Positions 61,595 through 64,000 of a stretch of 64,000 nucleotides of DNA are shown piece after piece. The notes below the pieces were generated by a model. It did no database searches. It was not told the DNA's origin and worked only from the letters and a program-made list of their open reading frames with translations. The position numbers and the translations under genes are program-made. How positions within the stretch are numbered: the stretch's first letter is position 1; each line of letters begins with the position of its first letter. The stretch is from the NCBI GenBank assembly GCA_020465985.1, contig JAANYP010002344.1, forward strand, positions 310,001-374,000. The letters are read 5' to 3'. The DNA is from Centrapalus pauciflorus. Lineage: Eukaryota; Streptophyta; Magnoliopsida; Asterales; Asteraceae.

Positions 61595-62951
61595 GCTGTT
61601 ATTTGTGCAGGGCAACCACAGGTCTCCTCATAGAACAAGATGGCATCTGGACAGTGGATGCTCTAGGCACATGACAGGCAATTCTGAATGCTTGTCAAAT
61701 TTCAAAGGTTTTGATGGAGGTTTTGTTGCATTTGGAGGCAACTCAAAAGGAGGTAAGGTTACAGGTAAAGGTACTGTTAATGCAGGCAACATGACATTCC
61801 ATGATGTTCTGTATGTTGAACAGCTTAAGTACAATCTATTGAGTGTCTCTCAAATCTGTGACAAACAAAACATTGTTCTGTTCACAGATTCTGAGTGCAT
61901 TGTTCTTTCAAAGGATTTCAAAATTCCTGAAAATCTTGTTTTACTTAGAACACCAAGAAAGGACAATGTTTACTGCCTGGACACAGCTCTCTTGACTAAA
62001 TCAAATACTTTAAGCTGTTTAATATCCAAAGCATCATCAAATGAGTCTGCTCTTTGGCATAGAAGGATGGGTCACATGAACTTCAAGTCCATGAATGATT
62101 TAGTTAAAAAGAATCTGGTAAGAGGATTACCACAAAAGGAGTTCATTTGTGATGATCATTGTGTAGCATGTCTTAAAGGTAAGCAACACAAAACTTCTCA
62201 TAAGGCCAAAGAAGTAAATTCAATCTCATCTGTTCTTCAGTTGTTACATATGGATCTATTTGGTCCAACATCTGTTTTGAGTTTGAATAAAATGGCATAC
62301 TGTTTAGTCATTGTTGATGATTTCACCAGATTTACTTGGGTTTACTTTATTAGGTCCAAAGATGAAACTGCTGAGCTAGTTAAGTCTTTTATCCTTACGA
62401 TAGAAAACCAATCCAATTCCAAAGTTAAGGTGATAAGATCAGACAATGGAACTGAATTTAAAAATCAAATTCTAACCAGTTTCTGTGAGTCCAAAGGCAT
62501 TGCTAGACAATATAGTGCACCAAGAACACCACAGCAAAATGGTGTAGCTGAAAGAAAGAACAGAACATTAATTGAGGCTGCTAGAACAATGCTAGCTGAT
62601 TCAAATCTGCCAATGACTTTCTGGGCAGAAGTTGTTAATACAGCCTGTTATGTTCTAAATAGGGTTCAAGTAGTTCAATCACAAGGGAAAACTCCCTATG
62701 AGTTATTCCATAACAGAAGTCCCCTAATAGCTTTCTTCAAGCCTTTTGGATGCCCATGTACTATTCTTCACACTAAGACTCACTTAGGGAAGTTTGAGAG
62801 TAAAGCTGAAGAAGGATTCTTTGTAGGATACTCAACTCAAAGCAAAGCCTATAGAGTATACAACAGTGTGTCTAAAACGATTGAAGAAAGTGCCAATGTT
62901 GAATTTAATGAAAATACTGCTAATATCAAAGGCACTGGTCCTGATTGGTTG
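61595..62951 (+). CDS. Element C protease and integrase
   Basis: Open in the +1 frame relative to gag (open from 61533). The protease site WHLDSGCSRHMTG lies near 61650. The pre-integrase domain reads ALWHRRMGHMNFKSMNDLVK. Integrase has the zinc motif H-H-C-C (C-V-A-C-L-K-G) and the full triad: LLHMDLFGPTS, VIRSDNGTEFKN and QQNGVAERKNRTL. The GKFESKAEEGFFVGYS core end is present. The frame stops at 62958-62960 because one base is missing in the WLL-DLDSL region. Integrase inserts the cDNA into host DNA. All catalytic residues seen are intact. Confidence 0.9.
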
Positions 62952-64000
62952 TTGATTTAGATTCACTAACAAATTCTCTGAGCTTTGTTGAGTATACTGC
63001 AGAAGCTTATGCATACAGGGTTGAAGCTGCTAACACAAATTCTCATGCTGCCAATACAATTTCTCATGTTGTTGGCACAAAGTCTCAGACTGCTGCAGAT
63101 TCAACAAGTTGGGATGATTTCACCACTCTACCACTTCTGTCTTGTGATCCTCCAGGGGTCCTGAATGATACAAATCCAGACACTGAAGTGCCACTCCAAA
63201 GTTCTGAAAGAACAGCTCCAACACAACAGGAAACAGTCCCAGATTCAAGTCAAGCTGTTTCAGAAACTGAACCATTCACTAGTTCTGATGGAGATGATAC
63301 AAACCTTGGAACTTCCTTTCAAACAGAGAGAGAGCCCACACTAAGAGTTCACAAGTATCACCCTCTCAATCAAATACTGGGTGATCCAAGCACTCCTGTT
63401 CAAACAAGGAAGATGGTTCACAATGAGACTGCAGCTGCTGAACAAGCAGTTACTGAATTCAGTCTAGCTGCTTTTGAACATGCCTGTTTCATGTCTCAAT
63501 TGGAACCTAAAAAGGCATCAGAAGCATTAAAAGATTCATCCTGGATTGAAGCTATGCAAGAAGAGCTTTTACAGTTCAAAATTCAGAATGTATGGACTCT
63601 GGTGGATCTTCCTAAAGGTAAGAGAGCAAAAGGTACAAGATGGGTGTTCAGAAACAAGAAGGATGAGAGAGGGATAGTCATCAAGAACAAAGCAAGACTA
63701 GTAGCACAAGGGTACACTCAAGAAGAAGGAATAGATTATGATGATGTCTTTGCTCCAGTAGCAAGAATTGAAGCCATCAGACTATTTCTAGCATATGCAA
63801 GTTTCAAAGGCTTTAAAGTGTATCAAATGGATGTTAAGTCTACTTTCTTGTATGGGACAATTGAAGAGGAAGTGTATGTGTGTCAACCTCCTGGTTTTGA
63901 AGACTACAAGTATCCAGACAGGGTGTACAAGCTAGACAAAGCTCTCTATGGTCTTCACCAAGCCCCCAGAGCATGGTATGACACACTGTCATCATATCTT
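62952..64000 (+). CDS. Element C linker and N-terminal reverse transcriptase, partial
   Basis: After the one-base deletion the frame DLDSLTNSLSFVEY is open without a stop to the window edge. A Ser/Thr-rich linker (to about 63340) leads into RT: LRVHKYHPLNQILGDPSTPV, SWIEAMQEELLQF, RWVFRNKKDERG, KARLVAQGYTQEEGIDYDD, and the first catalytic Asp in YQMDVKSTFLYGTIEEE. LYGLHQAPRAWYDTLS is the last visible block; the YVDD box lies outside. With one base restored this would be continuous with integrase. Confidence 0.85.

Larger units (their letters stand above)
58223..64000 (+). mobile_element. Element C: SIRE-like Ty1/copia element, continues past the window
   Basis: 5' LTR (58223-58891), PBS, gag, protease, integrase and the start of RT on the plus strand. 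It is inserted in RNase H of E; the left target bases are TCACC (58218-58222). It is nearly intact: I see one frame change between gag and protease and one single-base deletion behind integrase. It is the best preserved element here and probably the last to insert. Confidence 0.9.

Overview
This window is intergenic, transposon-dominated nuclear DNA from a flowering plant. The DNA is AT-rich with long (TA)n tracts. It holds nested Ty1/copia elements, solo LTRs of Ty3/gypsy type, hAT- and Mutator-like elements, and one degraded plant WAT1-type (EamA/UMAMIT) transporter gene. The copia polyproteins, the extra ORF behind pol and its C-terminal module resemble elements I know mainly from Asteraceae, so an Asteraceae or other asterid host is my inference, not proof. 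I see no intact host gene, no rRNA or tRNA and no CRISPR.

Layout. 1-940: AT-rich DNA with a 28-bp tandem repeat. 941-3798: a promoter-like start and CT-rich leader lead into a 2.4-kb near-perfect palindrome made of two opposed WAT1 pseudogene copies. 5234-10205: a solo gypsy-type LTR with target-site duplication (TSD) CAAAC, split by a 2.2-kb fold-back element. 12099-15997: two related ~440-bp elements, each bordered by (TA)n, flank a TIR-bearing region that holds a 1207-bp hAT element (TSD GGAATAAC).

16954 to the right edge: a pile of SIRE-like copia elements. Element A (minus, 16954-29340) runs 3' LTR - ORF3 - RNase H/RT/integrase/protease - gag - leader. Element B (plus, 29341 to about 32509) is a 5' LTR plus gag, inserted in A's leader and cut off. 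Element D (minus, about 32505-48363) starts at the cut inside its own ORF3 and runs to its gag, PBS and 5' LTR. A second gypsy-type solo LTR (43154-45571, TSD AACGC) interrupts its gag, and a 1012-bp tandem duplication disrupts its pol. 48364-51784 is a spacer with MITEs and microsatellites. Element E (minus, from 51785) has a 3' LTR and a long ORF3, and is cut in RNase H by element C. Element C (plus, 58223 past 64000) is the youngest insertion and the best preserved.

Two themes are worth most attention. (1) The WAT1 palindrome could be transcribed into a long hairpin RNA able to feed small RNAs against WAT1-family genes. (2) The A/D/E family carries a repeated cassette downstream of pol. 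It consists of internal polypurine tracts, a TTCGAG-rich array like the one in the gag leader, a short hairpin, a 3' splice-acceptor-like site 8 nt upstream of the ATG, then ORF3. This is conserved in three copies and suggests that ORF3 is expressed from a spliced RNA. ORF3 shows no membrane segments; it has coiled-coil-like stretches and a bipartite basic motif, so the customary 'env-like' label looks doubtful.
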